From contig NZ_HG322950.1 in NCBI RefSeq assembly GCF_000689415.1, positions 930,001 to 994,000 on the forward strand: a DNA stretch of 64,000 bases. Reading direction: 5' to 3'. The stretch comes from Pseudomonas knackmussii B13. GTDB taxonomy: Bacteria > Pseudomonadota > Gammaproteobacteria > Pseudomonadales > Pseudomonadaceae. This document shows, in pieces, positions 8,983 to 17,594 of the stretch. The translations under genes were made by a program, and so were the position numbers. Each line of letters opens with the position of its first letter. Within the stretch, counting starts at the first letter, position 1. Below the pieces are notes generated by a model that saw only the letters and a list, made by a program, of their open reading frames with translations, ran no database searches and was not told the DNA's origin.

Positions 8983-9564
8983 ATGGCCGCGAAGAAGATC
9001 CTGATGCTGGTCGGCGACTACGCCGAAGACTACGAAACCATGGTGCCGTTCCAGGCGCTGCAGATGGTCGGGCACGTTGTGCATGCCGTCTGCCCGGACA
9101 AGAAGGCGGGGCAGTCGGTGCGCACCGCCATCCACGATTTCGAGGGCGACCAGACCTACAGCGAGAAGCCCGGGCACAACTTCGCCCTGAACGCCGACTT
9201 CGCCGGCGTACGCGCGGAGGACTACGACGCGCTGCTGATCCCCGGTGGCCGTGCCCCCGAATACCTGCGCCTGAACGCCAAGGTGATCGAGCTGGTGAAA
9301 GCCTTCGACGCCGCGAAGAAACCCATCGCTGCGGTCTGTCATGGCGCCCAGCTGCTGGCCGCGGCCGGCGTGCTCAAGGGCCGTTCGTGCAGCGCCTATC
9401 CGGCCTGCGGTCCGGAAGTGCGCCTGGCCGGCGGCGAGTACGTGGACATCCCGGTAGACGCGGCGCACGTCGACGGCAACCTGGTCAGCGCCCCGGCCTG
9501 GCCCGCACATCCGGCCTGGCTGGCGAAATTCCTCGAAGTGCTCGGCACCAAGATCAGCCTGTAA
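8983..9564 (+). CDS. DJ-1/PfpI family protein
   Basis: A 193-residue class I glutamine amidotransferase-like protein of the DJ-1/PfpI superfamily. It has the nucleophile elbow AAVCHG with C119-H120, an acidic partner in GDYAEDYE (E15), and the IPGGRAPEYLR oxyanion loop. Members include proteases, glyoxalases/deglycases and chaperones, so the exact reaction is not predictable. The ATG at 8983 has a strong GGAGGAAACGAG site. The ribbon-helix-helix gene follows after 20 bp, suggesting a two-gene operon. Confidence 0.8.
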   Translation: MAAKKILMLVGDYAEDYETMVPFQALQMVGHVVHAVCPDKKAGQSVRTAIHDFEGDQTYSEKPGHNFALNADFAGVRAEDYDALLIPGGRAPEYLRLNAKVIELVKAFDAAKKPIAAVCHGAQLLAAAGVLKGRSCSAYPACGPEVRLAGGEYVDIPVDAAHVDGNLVSAPAWPAHPAWLAKFLEVLGTKISL

Positions 9565-9584
9565 CCCAGGCGCGGAGGCAGACC

Positions 9585-9887
9585 ATGTGCGAGCTCTACG
9601 TCAAGGCCGATCCCATCCTCTACGAGTCGCGTTCGCGCTCGCTGCGCATCCGGGGCGTGGTCACCACGCTGCGCCTGGAGAACCAGTTCTGGGACATCCT
9701 GCGGGAGATCGCCGAGGTCGACGGGATGACCACCAACCAGCTGATCACCAAGCTCTACGACGAGGTCATGGAGTACCGTGGGGAGGTGGTCAACTTCGCC
9801 TCCTTCCTGCGGGTGAGCTGCACACGGTTCCTGGCGCAGCGGCGGGATAACGTCGTCGACCTGGCGCTGGTGCCGCGTAGTGCGTAA
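9585..9887 (+). CDS. Ribbon-helix-helix domain protein
   Basis: A 100-residue protein matching the RHH_4 type: a beta-strand SLRIRGVVTTLRLENQFWD followed by helices REIAEVDGMTTNQLITKLYDEV. Such folds bind DNA as dimers through the strand, but RHH_4 members are poorly characterised. It starts at ATG 9585 after GGAGGC, 20 bp behind the DJ-1 gene. The C-terminal half contains FASFLRVSCTRFL, common in these proteins. It could regulate its own operon; no operator was recognised. Confidence 0.75.
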   Translation: MCELYVKADPILYESRSRSLRIRGVVTTLRLENQFWDILREIAEVDGMTTNQLITKLYDEVMEYRGEVVNFASFLRVSCTRFLAQRRDNVVDLALVPRSA

Positions 9888-9894
9888 GTCCATT

Positions 9895-9971
9895 GGGTCC
9901 CCGCGTTCGCGGGGATGACGTTGGCGGGTACCGCGCCTTTGGTCCCGTCATTCCCGCGAATGCGGGAACCC
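9895..9971. repeat. Palindromic repeat family A, copy 1
   Basis: Left unit 9895-9920 (GGGTCCCCGCG...GATGACG) and right unit 9946-9971 (CGTCATTCCCGCG...AACCC) are imperfect inverted copies separated by 25 bp. The same pair occurs at 31024-31098 and 60894-60975. The form is that of a REP/REPIN-like dispersed element. Confidence 0.8.
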
Positions 9972-10001
9972 TGAAAAATGCTGGCAGTTTGCGAGCGCAA
10001 G

Positions 10002-10030
10002 AAAAAGCCCGGCACTAGGCCGGGCTTTTT
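10002..10030. terminator. Bidirectional rho-independent terminator
   Basis: A GC stem around GCCCGGC-ACTA-GGCCGGGC is flanked by A5 on the left and T5 on the right (10002-10030). It sits between the converging RHH gene and the fumarase gene and can serve both strands. Confidence 0.85.
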
Positions 10031-10050
10031 CATGGAGCGAAGGTGAAGGG

Positions 10051-11574
10051 TTACTTCACTTCCACCGCCAGGCTCTGGGCGATCTTGTCTTTCCAGATCG
10101 CCGGGCCGGTGATGTGCACCGACTCGCCGTTGGTATCGACCGCCACGGTCACCGGCATGTCCTTCACGTCGAACTCGTAGATGGCTTCCATACCGAGTTC
10201 GGCGAAGGCCAGGACCTTGGACTTCTTGATCGCCTGGGCCACCAGGTAGGCGGCGCCGCCGACGGCCATCAGGTAGACGGCCTTGTTGTCCTTGATCGCT
10301 TCGATGGCGATCGGACCACGCTCGGACTTGCCGATCATGCCCAGCAGGCCGGTGCTTTCCAGGATCTGGCGGGTGAACTTGTCCATGCGGGTCGCGGTGG
10401 TCGGGCCGGCCGGGCCAACCACTTCGTCACCAACCGGATCGACCGGGCCGACGTAGTAGATGAAGCGGCCCTTGAGGTCCACCGGCAGCTCTTCGCCCTT
10501 GTTCAGCATGTCGACCATGCGCTTGTGCGCAGCGTCGCGGCCGGTGAGCATCTTGCCGTTGAGCAGCAGGGTCTCGCCCGGCTTCCAGCTCTGCACTTCT
10601 TCCGGGGTGATCTTGTCCAGGTCGACGCGGCGCGCGGACGGGCCGGCTTCCCAGACGATTTCCGGGTAGGCGTCCAGCGACGGTGCTTCCAGCTCGGCCG
10701 GGCCGGAACCGTCGAGCACGAAGTGGGCGTGACGGGTGGCGGCGCAGTTGGGGATCATGCAGACCGGCAGCGAGGCTGCGTGGGTCGGGTAATCCATGAT
10801 CTTGACGTCGAGCACGGTAGTCAGGCCGCCCAGGCCCTGGGCGCCGATGCCCAGCTGGTTGACCTTCTCGAACAGTTCGAGGCGCAGTTCCTCGATGCGG
10901 TTCTGCGGGCCGCGGGCCTTCAGCTCGTGGATGTCGATCGGGTCCATCAGGACTTCCTTCGCCATCACCGCGGCCTTCTCGGCGGTACCGCCGATGCCGA
11001 TGCCGAGCATGCCCGGCGGGCACCAGCCGGCGCCCATGGTCGGGACGGTCTTCAGGACCCAGTCGACGATCGAGTCGGACGGGTTGAGCATGGCCATCTT
11101 CGACTTGTTCTCGGAGCCGCCGCCCTTGGCCGCGACGTCCACTTCCACGGTGTTGCCCGGGACGATGGAGTAGTGGATCACCGCCGGGGTGTTGTCCTTG
11201 GTGTTCTTACGCGCACCGGCCGGGTCGGCCAGGATGGAGGCGCGCAGGACGTTCTCCGGCAGGTTGTAGGCGCGACGCACGCCTTCGTTGATCATGTCGT
11301 CGACGCTCATGGTGGCGCCGTCCCAGCGCACGTCCATGCCGACGCGCACGAAGACGGTGACGATGCCGGTGTCCTGGCAGATCGGGCGATGGCCGGTGGC
11401 GCACATACGCGAGTTGATGAGGATCTGCGCCATCGAGTCGCGCGCGGCAGGCGACTCTTCGCGCAGATAGGCCTCATGCATGGCCTGGATGAAATCGACC
11501 GGGTGGTAGTAGGAGATGAACTGCAGGGCATCGGCGACGCTCTGGATGAGGTCGTCTTGCTTGATCACGGCCAT
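10051..11574 (-). CDS. fumA: Fumarate hydratase, class I (4Fe-4S)
   Basis: A 507-residue class I fumarase interconverting fumarate and malate in the TCA cycle. Cysteines placed to ligate the oxygen-sensitive 4Fe-4S cluster are C66 (PICQDTG), C185 (GWCPPG) and C277 (PNCAATRHAHF). The C-terminal swivelling domain has GPTTATRMDKF. Its length is typical of the single-chain class. The gene is transcribed away from the diguanylate cyclase gene at 11819, with a 244-bp divergent gap. The order matches the fumarase locus of P. aeruginosa. Confidence 0.93.
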   Translation of the reverse strand: MAVIKQDDLIQSVADALQFISYYHPVDFIQAMHEAYLREESPAARDSMAQILINSRMCATGHRPICQDTGIVTVFVRVGMDVRWDGATMSVDDMINEGVRRAYNLPENVLRASILADPAGARKNTKDNTPAVIHYSIVPGNTVEVDVAAKGGGSENKSKMAMLNPSDSIVDWVLKTVPTMGAGWCPPGMLGIGIGGTAEKAAVMAKEVLMDPIDIHELKARGPQNRIEELRLELFEKVNQLGIGAQGLGGLTTVLDVKIMDYPTHAASLPVCMIPNCAATRHAHFVLDGSGPAELEAPSLDAYPEIVWEAGPSARRVDLDKITPEEVQSWKPGETLLLNGKMLTGRDAAHKRMVDMLNKGEELPVDLKGRFIYYVGPVDPVGDEVVGPAGPTTATRMDKFTRQILESTGLLGMIGKSERGPIAIEAIKDNKAVYLMAVGGAAYLVAQAIKKSKVLAFAELGMEAIYEFDVKDMPVTVAVDTNGESVHITGPAIWKDKIAQSLAVEVK

Positions 11575-11590
11575 GGAGCACGGTCCTCTT

Positions 11591-11624
11591 CAGGCGGGTA
11601 TGTCAGGCGGGGTAGGTCAGGCGG
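11591..11624 (-). repeat. Three short direct repeats in the fumarase leader
   Basis: The heptamer CAGGCGG (CCGCCTG on the coding strand) occurs at 11591, 11604 and 11618, i.e. with 13- and 14-bp periodicity, directly upstream of the fumarase start. The function is unknown. Confidence 0.5.
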
Positions 11625-11818
11625 CTAAGCCCATTACCACGGATGCGTCCGGTCAGGCACCGGCGCAAAAAAGGCGCCGTAGTATAGCGCCGTGCCAGGC
11701 TCGGGCGCACGCGCCGGCGATCCGACCTTGGTCGGCAAACGCCCACTTCCGGTTGGCTAGGCAGCCTCGGGCTTTGATAGTACAGTGAAGGCCAGGTGCC
11801 ATTACGGGACGGAGCCCC

Positions 11819-12946
11819 ATGAGCACACTGAGTTCCCCGCTGAAGCAGCGCGCCCTCCAAAAACTATTACTCAGGCGTTTCGGCATGGCCCTCGGCACGT
11901 ATGGCCTGGCCATGCTGTTGTTGTGGTTGACCCTGCTCGGAGATTTCTACCATGGCGCCCTGTCGGTGGCCGTGGCGGCGACGCTCGGCGCGGTGCTCAG
12001 CCAGATGGCGTTCCTCTGGCTGTTCCTCAGCGGGCGCAACCAGCGCTTTGCCGATGCCAGCCTGACCGAGCCCCAGGTGCTGGTGGCGCTGGTCTGGAAC
12101 ACCTTCTTCCTCGCCCATGTCGACAGTGTGCGCGGCACGTTGATGGTGCTTTACGTGCTGATCCTGCTGTTCGGCGTGTTCCAGCTGCCGCCGCGGGTGT
12201 TCGCGCGTTGCGCCGGCCTCGCGTTCATCGCCTTCGCCGGGCTCAACCTGTGGGAAGCCTTCCAGCAGCGCCTGCAACTGCCGGGGCAGGCGGTCCTGCA
12301 GCTTCTCGTACTGTTCATCGTGCTGGTTTGGCTGACGCTCTTCGCCGGTTACGTGCAGGCCCTGCGCCAGCGCATGCGCCAGCGCCGCTACGCGCTGCAG
12401 GCGCACCAGGACACCCTGCGCGGCATGATGCGCCAGCTCGAGGACATGGTCGCCACCGACGAGCTCACCGGCCTGTTCAACCGCCGCCATTTCCTGCGCA
12501 TGGCCGGTCGCGCGCTCGACGAAATGACCCCGGGGCGCTGCCACGGCCTGGCATTGATCGACCTCGACCACTTCAAGCGGATCAACGACGTGCACGGCCA
12601 CGCTGCTGGCGACCGCGTGCTGCAGACCTTCGCTGCAGTGGCGCGGGCATGCCTGCGCGAGGGGGACGTGCTGGCGCGCTACGGGGGCGAGGAGTTCGTC
12701 CTGCTGCTGCCTGGCGCCACCGCCGACCACCTGATGAGCTGCTGCGAACGCCTGCGCCTGGCCTATGCCGGGGCCGAGCCGATGGGCGTGGACGTGCCGG
12801 TGCTGAGCCTGTCGGCAGGCATGACCCTGCTGACGGCCAGCGACGATCTCGACGAGGCCTTGCAGCGGGCCGACCAGGCGCTCTACCGTGCCAAACGCAG
12901 CGGACGAAATCGCTGCGAAGCGGCATGGGAGGAGTCGGATGCCTGA
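11819..12946 (+). CDS. sadC: Membrane-bound diguanylate cyclase, SadC-like
   Basis: A 375-residue inner-membrane enzyme with five or six hydrophobic segments in residues 20-178, a short coiled linker (180-212) and a GGDEF domain. The active-site loop is GGEEF at 289-293, with D250 in DLDHF as metal ligand. The inhibitory site RxxD is present as R280-E-G-D283, five residues before the loop. It should make c-di-GMP from two GTP and be product-inhibited. In P. aeruginosa the gene between fumarase and the ferredoxin reductase is sadC, which promotes surface attachment. The 8-bp overlap with the next gene indicates an operon. Confidence 0.8.
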   Translation: MSTLSSPLKQRALQKLLLRRFGMALGTYGLAMLLLWLTLLGDFYHGALSVAVAATLGAVLSQMAFLWLFLSGRNQRFADASLTEPQVLVALVWNTFFLAHVDSVRGTLMVLYVLILLFGVFQLPPRVFARCAGLAFIAFAGLNLWEAFQQRLQLPGQAVLQLLVLFIVLVWLTLFAGYVQALRQRMRQRRYALQAHQDTLRGMMRQLEDMVATDELTGLFNRRHFLRMAGRALDEMTPGRCHGLALIDLDHFKRINDVHGHAAGDRVLQTFAAVARACLREGDVLARYGGEEFVLLLPGATADHLMSCCERLRLAYAGAEPMGVDVPVLSLSAGMTLLTASDDLDEALQRADQALYRAKRSGRNRCEAAWEESDA

Positions 12947-13874
12947 AGTTCGTGCCGGCGGCCAGCTCCTGGAGGTGGCCACCGGCAGCAACCTGCTGGA
13001 CGCACTGCGCGGCAAGGGCATCGCCATTCCCTACAGCTGTCGGGCCGGTAGTTGCCATGCCTGCCTGGTGCGCTGCAGCCAGGGCGAGTTGCGCGACCAG
13101 CGCCCCGAAGCGCTGGACCCGGCGCGCCGCGCCGAGGGGTGGCGCCTGGCCTGCCAGTGCCAGGTGGTCGATGACTGCGCCATCGAGGTCTTCGATCCGC
13201 TGCGCGACGGCCTGCCGGCGAACGTGGTTGGCCTGGACTGGCTGGCCGCGGATGTCTTGCGCCTGCGCCTGCAACCCCAGCGTCCGCTGCGCTACCGCGC
13301 CGGCCAGCACCTCGTGCTGTGGAATGGCGAGGTCGCGCGGCCGTATTCCCTGGCGAGCCTGCCCGGCGAAGAACCCTGGCTGGAATTCCACATCGCCTGC
13401 CACGCCCCCGGCGCCTTCTGCGACGCCGCCCGAAAGCTGCAGGTGGGCGATGAGTTACGCCTGGGCGAGCTGCGTGGCGGCGCGTTGCACTACGACCCCG
13501 AGTGGCAGGAAAGGCCTCTTCTGTTGATGGCCAGCGGCACCGGTCTGGCGCCCCTGTGGGGGCTGTTGCGGCAGGCCATCGCCGATGGTCATCAGGGGCC
13601 GATCCGCCTGCTGCACCTGGCGCGCAGCCCGGCCGAACATTACCTTTCCGGCGAGCTGGCAGCCTTGGCCGACGCGCATCCGGACCTGCAGGTGACGCTG
13701 GCGCTACCGACCGATCTGGACGCTGTTCTGGCGCAATTCCGGCTTGTCTCGCGGCGAACCCTCGCCTTACTCTGCGGCCAGCCCGCCAGCGTCGAGCGCT
13801 TCGCACGCCATCTGTACCTGGCCGGAGTTCCGCGCGGCCAGATCCTCGCCGACGTCTTCCTTTCCCATGCCTGA
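12939..13874 (+). CDS. 2Fe-2S ferredoxin-NAD(P)H oxidoreductase
   Basis: A 311-residue fusion of a plant-type 2Fe-2S domain (ligands C34, C39, C42 and a later Cys in LACQCQ, C72 or C74) with an FAD-binding FNR module. RPYSLAS is the FAD motif; LLMASGTGLAPLWG and the C-terminal LCGQPASVERF are NAD(P)H-side motifs. It resembles reductase components of oxygenases and CDP-6-deoxy-delta-3,4-glucoseen reductase relatives, but no oxygenase partner is adjacent. The start at 12939 overlaps the cyclase gene by 8 bp and has GGGAGGAG upstream. Its electron acceptor is unknown. Confidence 0.8.
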   Translation: MPEVRAGGQLLEVATGSNLLDALRGKGIAIPYSCRAGSCHACLVRCSQGELRDQRPEALDPARRAEGWRLACQCQVVDDCAIEVFDPLRDGLPANVVGLDWLAADVLRLRLQPQRPLRYRAGQHLVLWNGEVARPYSLASLPGEEPWLEFHIACHAPGAFCDAARKLQVGDELRLGELRGGALHYDPEWQERPLLLMASGTGLAPLWGLLRQAIADGHQGPIRLLHLARSPAEHYLSGELAALADAHPDLQVTLALPTDLDAVLAQFRLVSRRTLALLCGQPASVERFARHLYLAGVPRGQILADVFLSHA

Positions 13875-13917
13875 GCCGGCACTCCCGGCCGGCATTGCCT
13901 GCTGCCAAGGAGTTGCC

Positions 13918-14691
13918 ATGAGCCAGTCGATTCTCGTCGAGCGCGAACAGGGCCTGTTGAGCCTGCGCCTGAACCGTGCGGACAAGATGAACGCCCTGAC
14001 CCGGGAAATGTATGCGGCGCTGGCCGACGCCCTGGAAGCGGCGGAAGCCGACCGCGAGGTGCGCGCCGTGCTGATCGCCGGCAACGCCGAGTGCTTTACC
14101 GCCGGCAACGATATCCATGACTTCCTGCAGCATCCGCCGAGCGGTCCGGACAGCCCGGTGTTCCGCTTCATGCGCGCGCTGATGGAGTTCAGCAAGCCGG
14201 TGCTGGCTGCGGTAGCTGGCCCGGCCGTTGGCATCGGCACCACGCTGCTGCTGCATTGCGATCAGGTCTTCGTCGCGCGCGGCGCCAAGCTGAAGATGCC
14301 CTTCGTCAACCTCGGCCTGTGCCCTGAGTTCGGTTCCAGCTTCCTGGTGCCGCGCCTGCTCGGTCATGTCCGTGCGGCCAGCCTGCTGATGCGTGGCGAC
14401 GGCTTCACCGGCGAGCACGCCGTTGCCCTGGGCCTCGCCAATGAAGCCCTGGCCGATGGCGCCGCTGCCCTGGAGCGTGCCCGCGAAGTCGGTCTCGGCC
14501 TGCAGGCGCTGCCGCCGGCGGCGCTGGCCCTGAGCAAACGCCTGCTCAAGGCACCTTATATGGACGAGCTGCGCCGCGTGGTGGCGGAAGAGGGCGAACT
14601 CTTCGTCCAGCGCCTGAGCTCGCCGGAAGCCCTGGAGGCCCTTAGCGCCTTCACCCAGCGCCGCCAGCCGGACTTCTCGCGCTTCGCCTGA
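13918..14691 (+). CDS. Enoyl-CoA hydratase/isomerase family protein
   Basis: A 257-residue crotonase-fold protein. The oxyanion-hole segments FTAGNDIHDF and AAVAGPAVGIGTTL are present. The second active-site region reads LGLCPEFGSSFLVPRLLG, with one acidic residue rather than the two-glutamate pair of classic hydratases, so isomerase or another crotonase reaction is possible. The ATG at 13918 follows AAGGAG. It lies 43 bp behind the ferredoxin reductase, completing a three-gene run with the diguanylate cyclase, an order also known in P. aeruginosa. Confidence 0.8.
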   Translation: MSQSILVEREQGLLSLRLNRADKMNALTREMYAALADALEAAEADREVRAVLIAGNAECFTAGNDIHDFLQHPPSGPDSPVFRFMRALMEFSKPVLAAVAGPAVGIGTTLLLHCDQVFVARGAKLKMPFVNLGLCPEFGSSFLVPRLLGHVRAASLLMRGDGFTGEHAVALGLANEALADGAAALERAREVGLGLQALPPAALALSKRLLKAPYMDELRRVVAEEGELFVQRLSSPEALEALSAFTQRRQPDFSRFA

Positions 14692-14700
14692 TGCGCTCGG

Positions 14701-14727
14701 CCCTGCCCACAGAATCTGTGGGCAGGG
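14701..14727. repeat. Perfect 27-bp palindrome after the enoyl-CoA hydratase gene
   Basis: CCCTGCCCACAGA at 14701-14713 and its reverse complement at 14715-14727 flank a single central A. It begins 9 bp past the stop codon and could end transcription or protect the 3' end, but there is no T-run after it. Confidence 0.7.
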
Positions 14728-14979
14728 CTGTGGATAAACTTGGGGGCAACGCCGCCAGCGCCCGCGCTGCCTGGCTTGCGTCGGCCCGTTCAGGTTTTGA
14801 TCGATTGCCCCGCCAAGCCGCTTTCGCCTGCATCGCAAGAGTTTGATTTCATTGTCTTCGTGCCGCCTGTCGGGCGCCTCGATCGAGCGCTGCCGCATTC
14901 TGTGAGCTTGTTCACAGATACTGTGGGAAGGCCTGTGGATAAGCTATGGGCCAATGCTGCTAGAGCCCGTGTCCCCTGG
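14706..14979. repeat. Two diverged 69-bp direct repeats, each with a DnaA-box core
   Basis: Copies at 14706-14774 and 14911-14979 align without gaps at 51 of 69 positions by my count. Each holds a CACAG/CTGTG inverted pair followed by TGTGGATAA (14729-14737 and 14934-14942), the reverse complement of the DnaA-box core TTATCCACA. The 389-bp gap between two convergent genes (14692-15080) contains these repeats, a CRP-like palindrome and a terminator; I see no gene in it. Confidence 0.65.
14901..14916. promoter_or_regulatory. CRP/Vfr-like palindrome
   Basis: TGTGAGCTTGTTCACA fits the TGTGA-N6-TCACA half-site pattern exactly. It sits immediately before the second DnaA-box repeat between converging genes, with no recognisable promoter target, so a binding function is uncertain. 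Confidence 0.35.
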
Positions 14980-15042
14980 GCGTCAGCGCATTGCTGGAAT
15001 ATCGAGCGAATGCGCGTTTTTCGTAGAAATCGACGCAAAAAG

Positions 15043-15064
15043 AAGGCCGCCCGAAGGCGGCCTT
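15043..15064. terminator. Bidirectional terminator of the pyruvate kinase gene
   Basis: Stem AAGGCCGCC (15043-15051), loop CGAA, GGCGGCCTT (15056-15064), with A-run before and T-run after. It is placed 17 bp past the pyruvate kinase stop on the minus strand. Confidence 0.85.
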
Positions 15065-15080
15065 TTTCATTGCCCGAGGA

Positions 15081-16532
15081 TCAGACCAGCAGGTCGCCCA
15101 CGTGCAGCACCTTCATGGTGTTGGTGCCGCCCTGGGTGGTGTAGCTGTCGCCCTTGGTCAGGATGACCCAGTCACCCTTGGTCACCACGCCGCGCTGCAG
15201 CAGCGCGTCGACGGCTTCCTGGCTGACCTTCTCCGGCGGCAGCGCGGCCGGGTCGAAGGGGATGGTCTCGACGCCGCGGAACAGCGCCACGCGGGCCTGG
15301 GTTTCGCGGTGCGGGGAGTAGGCGAAGATCGGCACCGAGGAGCGGATACGCGACATGATCAGCGGGGTGTAGCCACTTTCGGTCAGGCAGATGATCGCCT
15401 TGATGCCCGGGAAGTGGTTGGCGGTGTACATGGCCGCCAGGGCGATGCTTTCGTCGCAACGCTCGAAGGTGTGGCCCAGGCGGTGGCTCGACTGCTTGGT
15501 GGTCGGGTGTTTTTCGGCGCCCTGGCAGATGCGCGCCATGGCCTTGACCGCTTCCACCGGGTATTCGCCGGCGGCGCTCTCGGCGGAGAGCATCACGGCG
15601 TCGGTGTAGTCGAGCACGGCGTTGGCCACGTCGGAGACTTCCGCGCGGGTCGGCATCGGGTTGTGGATCATCGACTCCATCATCTGGGTCGCGGTGATCA
15701 CGGCCTTGTTGTAGCGGCGGGCGTGCAGAATGATCTTCTTCTGGATGCCGACCAGCTCGGCGTCGCCGATTTCCACGCCGAGGTCGCCACGGGCCACCAT
15801 CACGGCGTCGCTGGCGCGGATCAGGCCGTCCAGGGCTTCGTCGTCGGCCACGGCTTCGGCGCGTTCGATCTTGGCCACCAGCCAGGCGTTGCCGCCGGCT
15901 TCCTTGAGCAGGCTGCGGGCGTATTCCATGTCCTTGGCGTCACGCGGGAAGGACACGGCGACGTAGTCCAGGTCCATGCTCGCGGCCAGCTTGATGTCGG
16001 CCTTGTCCTTGTCGGTCAGGGCCGGCGCGGTGAGGCCGCCGCCACGGCGGTTGATGCCCTTGTGGTCGGACAGCGGGCCGCCGATCAGCACTTCGCAGAC
16101 CAGCTCGTCGGCCTTCACTTCCTTGACCACCATGACCACGCGGCCGTCGTCCAGCAGCAGTTCGTCGCCCACGCCGCAGTCCTTGACCAGGTCCGGGTAG
16201 TCGATGCCGACCACTTGCTGGTTGCCGTCGGTGCGCGGGTGGCTGGTGGAGAAGCGGAAGGTGTCGCCGACCGCCAGCTCGATGCGTTTGTTGGCGAACT
16301 TGGCGATGCGGATCTTCGGACCCTGCAGGTCGCCGAGCAGGGCGACGAAGCGACCGTGCTTGGCGGCCAGGTCGCGGACCAGCTGGGCGCGGGCACGGTG
16401 CTCGTCGGGCGTGCCGTGGGAGAAGTTCAGGCGGGCGACGTCGATGCCGGCGATGATCAGTTGTTCGAGGACTTCGGGGGACTGGCTGGCTGGGCCGAGG
16501 GTGGCGACTATCTTGGTGCGGCGGACGGACAT
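15081..16532 (-). CDS. pykA: Pyruvate kinase
   Basis: A 483-residue pyruvate kinase making pyruvate and ATP from phosphoenolpyruvate and ADP. The N-terminus MSVRRTKIVATLGPASQ is typical, MVARGDLGVEIG is the metal/PEP site, and MMESMIHNPMPTRAEVSDVA is the family signature block. The B domain and the C-terminal regulatory domain are full length. It has AAGGAG upstream of the ATG at 16532. It converges with the enoyl-CoA hydratase gene and its order matches the pykA locus of P. aeruginosa. Confidence 0.95.
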   Translation of the reverse strand: MSVRRTKIVATLGPASQSPEVLEQLIIAGIDVARLNFSHGTPDEHRARAQLVRDLAAKHGRFVALLGDLQGPKIRIAKFANKRIELAVGDTFRFSTSHPRTDGNQQVVGIDYPDLVKDCGVGDELLLDDGRVVMVVKEVKADELVCEVLIGGPLSDHKGINRRGGGLTAPALTDKDKADIKLAASMDLDYVAVSFPRDAKDMEYARSLLKEAGGNAWLVAKIERAEAVADDEALDGLIRASDAVMVARGDLGVEIGDAELVGIQKKIILHARRYNKAVITATQMMESMIHNPMPTRAEVSDVANAVLDYTDAVMLSAESAAGEYPVEAVKAMARICQGAEKHPTTKQSSHRLGHTFERCDESIALAAMYTANHFPGIKAIICLTESGYTPLIMSRIRSSVPIFAYSPHRETQARVALFRGVETIPFDPAALPPEKVSQEAVDALLQRGVVTKGDWVILTKGDSYTTQGGTNTMKVLHVGDLLV

Positions 16533-16598
16533 GCGGGACTCCTTGGAAGACGAGCGTGCTGACCGGTCAGTCGGAGGCTGGCCGGTCCGGCGGCCATC

Positions 16599-17528
16599 TT
16601 ACCCCTTTTCCGATGACGGTTCGCGTACCGCTTTGAGCACCAGCAGGTCGCACTCCACGTCTTCCAGCACTCGCTCGGCGGTATGTCCGACCAACGCACT
16701 CTCCAGCGGGTTGCGCGAGACCGCGCCCATCAGCAGCAAGTCGATGCCCTGCTGGCGGACGAACTCGGGAATCGCCTCCTCAGGGAAGCCGAGCTGCAGG
16801 TGGGTGTGCTTGCGCTGCATGGCCGGGTGGGCGTCGAGCAGTTGGTCGAGGGCGTGGCGATGGTGGGCTTCGACGGCCTTGGCGTGCTCCTCGTAGCTGC
16901 CCAGCAGCTGGGTGTCGAAGGCGAGGGTCTGCGGCAGCGGCATGTAGGCGTGCAGGTATTCGGCCTGCAGGCCGAGGCGGCGATGCAGCTCAAGGGCCGT
17001 GGCGATCAGCTGGCGGTCGAGGGCTGCCGGTTTGTCCGCCTCGTGCAACGGGTCGAGGGCGGCGCACAGGCGCTGGCCGCTCCAGTCCTGGCGGTGAACC
17101 ATCCACAGGGGCTGCGGGCAGTGGCGAATCAGCTGCCAATCGGTGTTGGTCAGGAACAGCCGCTTGAGCAGGCCATGGCGGCTGCTCGACTTGAGCACCA
17201 GGTCGGGCTGCTTCTCGGCCACGTGGGCGAGGATTTCGCGGTACAGCGGCTTGCCCCAGCGCGTGTGGCAGGTGGTTTCGACGCCGGCCTGGCGCAGCGG
17301 CGCGGCCAGGCGTTCGAGCCAATCCAGGCGCTCGGTCTGCTGCAGGATGCGCACGCGCTCCATCTGCTGGGGGGAAATCAGCAGGCCGTTGTCCAGCGCC
17401 GGGTTGAAGTCGCACAGCAGCAGTTCGACGCGCGCACCGCAGCGCTCGGCGATCCACTGGGCACGGTTCAAGGCGGGTTGTTCTTCGCGGGTGGGATCGA
17501 CGATCACCAGCAGGTGCTGCAGTTTCAT
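16599..17528 (-). CDS. Tandem universal stress protein, UspE-like
   Basis: A 309-residue cytoplasmic protein made of two Usp domains (about 1-145 and 155-305). Each ends in a late strand such as HCPQPLWMVH or VECDLLVLKAV. The second domain has LLLMGAVSRNPLESALVGHTAERV, the nucleotide-binding GxxGH...GSxxxxV-like region in degenerate form. Tandem Usp proteins act in stress survival and anaerobic fitness. The start at ATG 17528 is preferred over an upstream in-frame codon because GGAGG lies 7-11 bp before it. It stands upstream of pykA on the same strand, with a 66-bp gap. Confidence 0.85.
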   Translation of the reverse strand: MKLQHLLVIVDPTREEQPALNRAQWIAERCGARVELLLCDFNPALDNGLLISPQQMERVRILQQTERLDWLERLAAPLRQAGVETTCHTRWGKPLYREILAHVAEKQPDLVLKSSSRHGLLKRLFLTNTDWQLIRHCPQPLWMVHRQDWSGQRLCAALDPLHEADKPAALDRQLIATALELHRRLGLQAEYLHAYMPLPQTLAFDTQLLGSYEEHAKAVEAHHRHALDQLLDAHPAMQRKHTHLQLGFPEEAIPEFVRQQGIDLLLMGAVSRNPLESALVGHTAERVLEDVECDLLVLKAVREPSSEKG

Positions 17529-17594
17529 ATCCGGCCTCCTCGCGGGTCTGTGTTCCATTGCAGACCAAGCGTAGTCAGCCGGAATTGATCTGCA

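Noticed and set aside
11785..13527. A 580-residue frame overlapping the cyclase and reductase genes
   Set aside because: It is in another frame from both well-supported proteins and consists of Arg/Pro/Ala-rich text.
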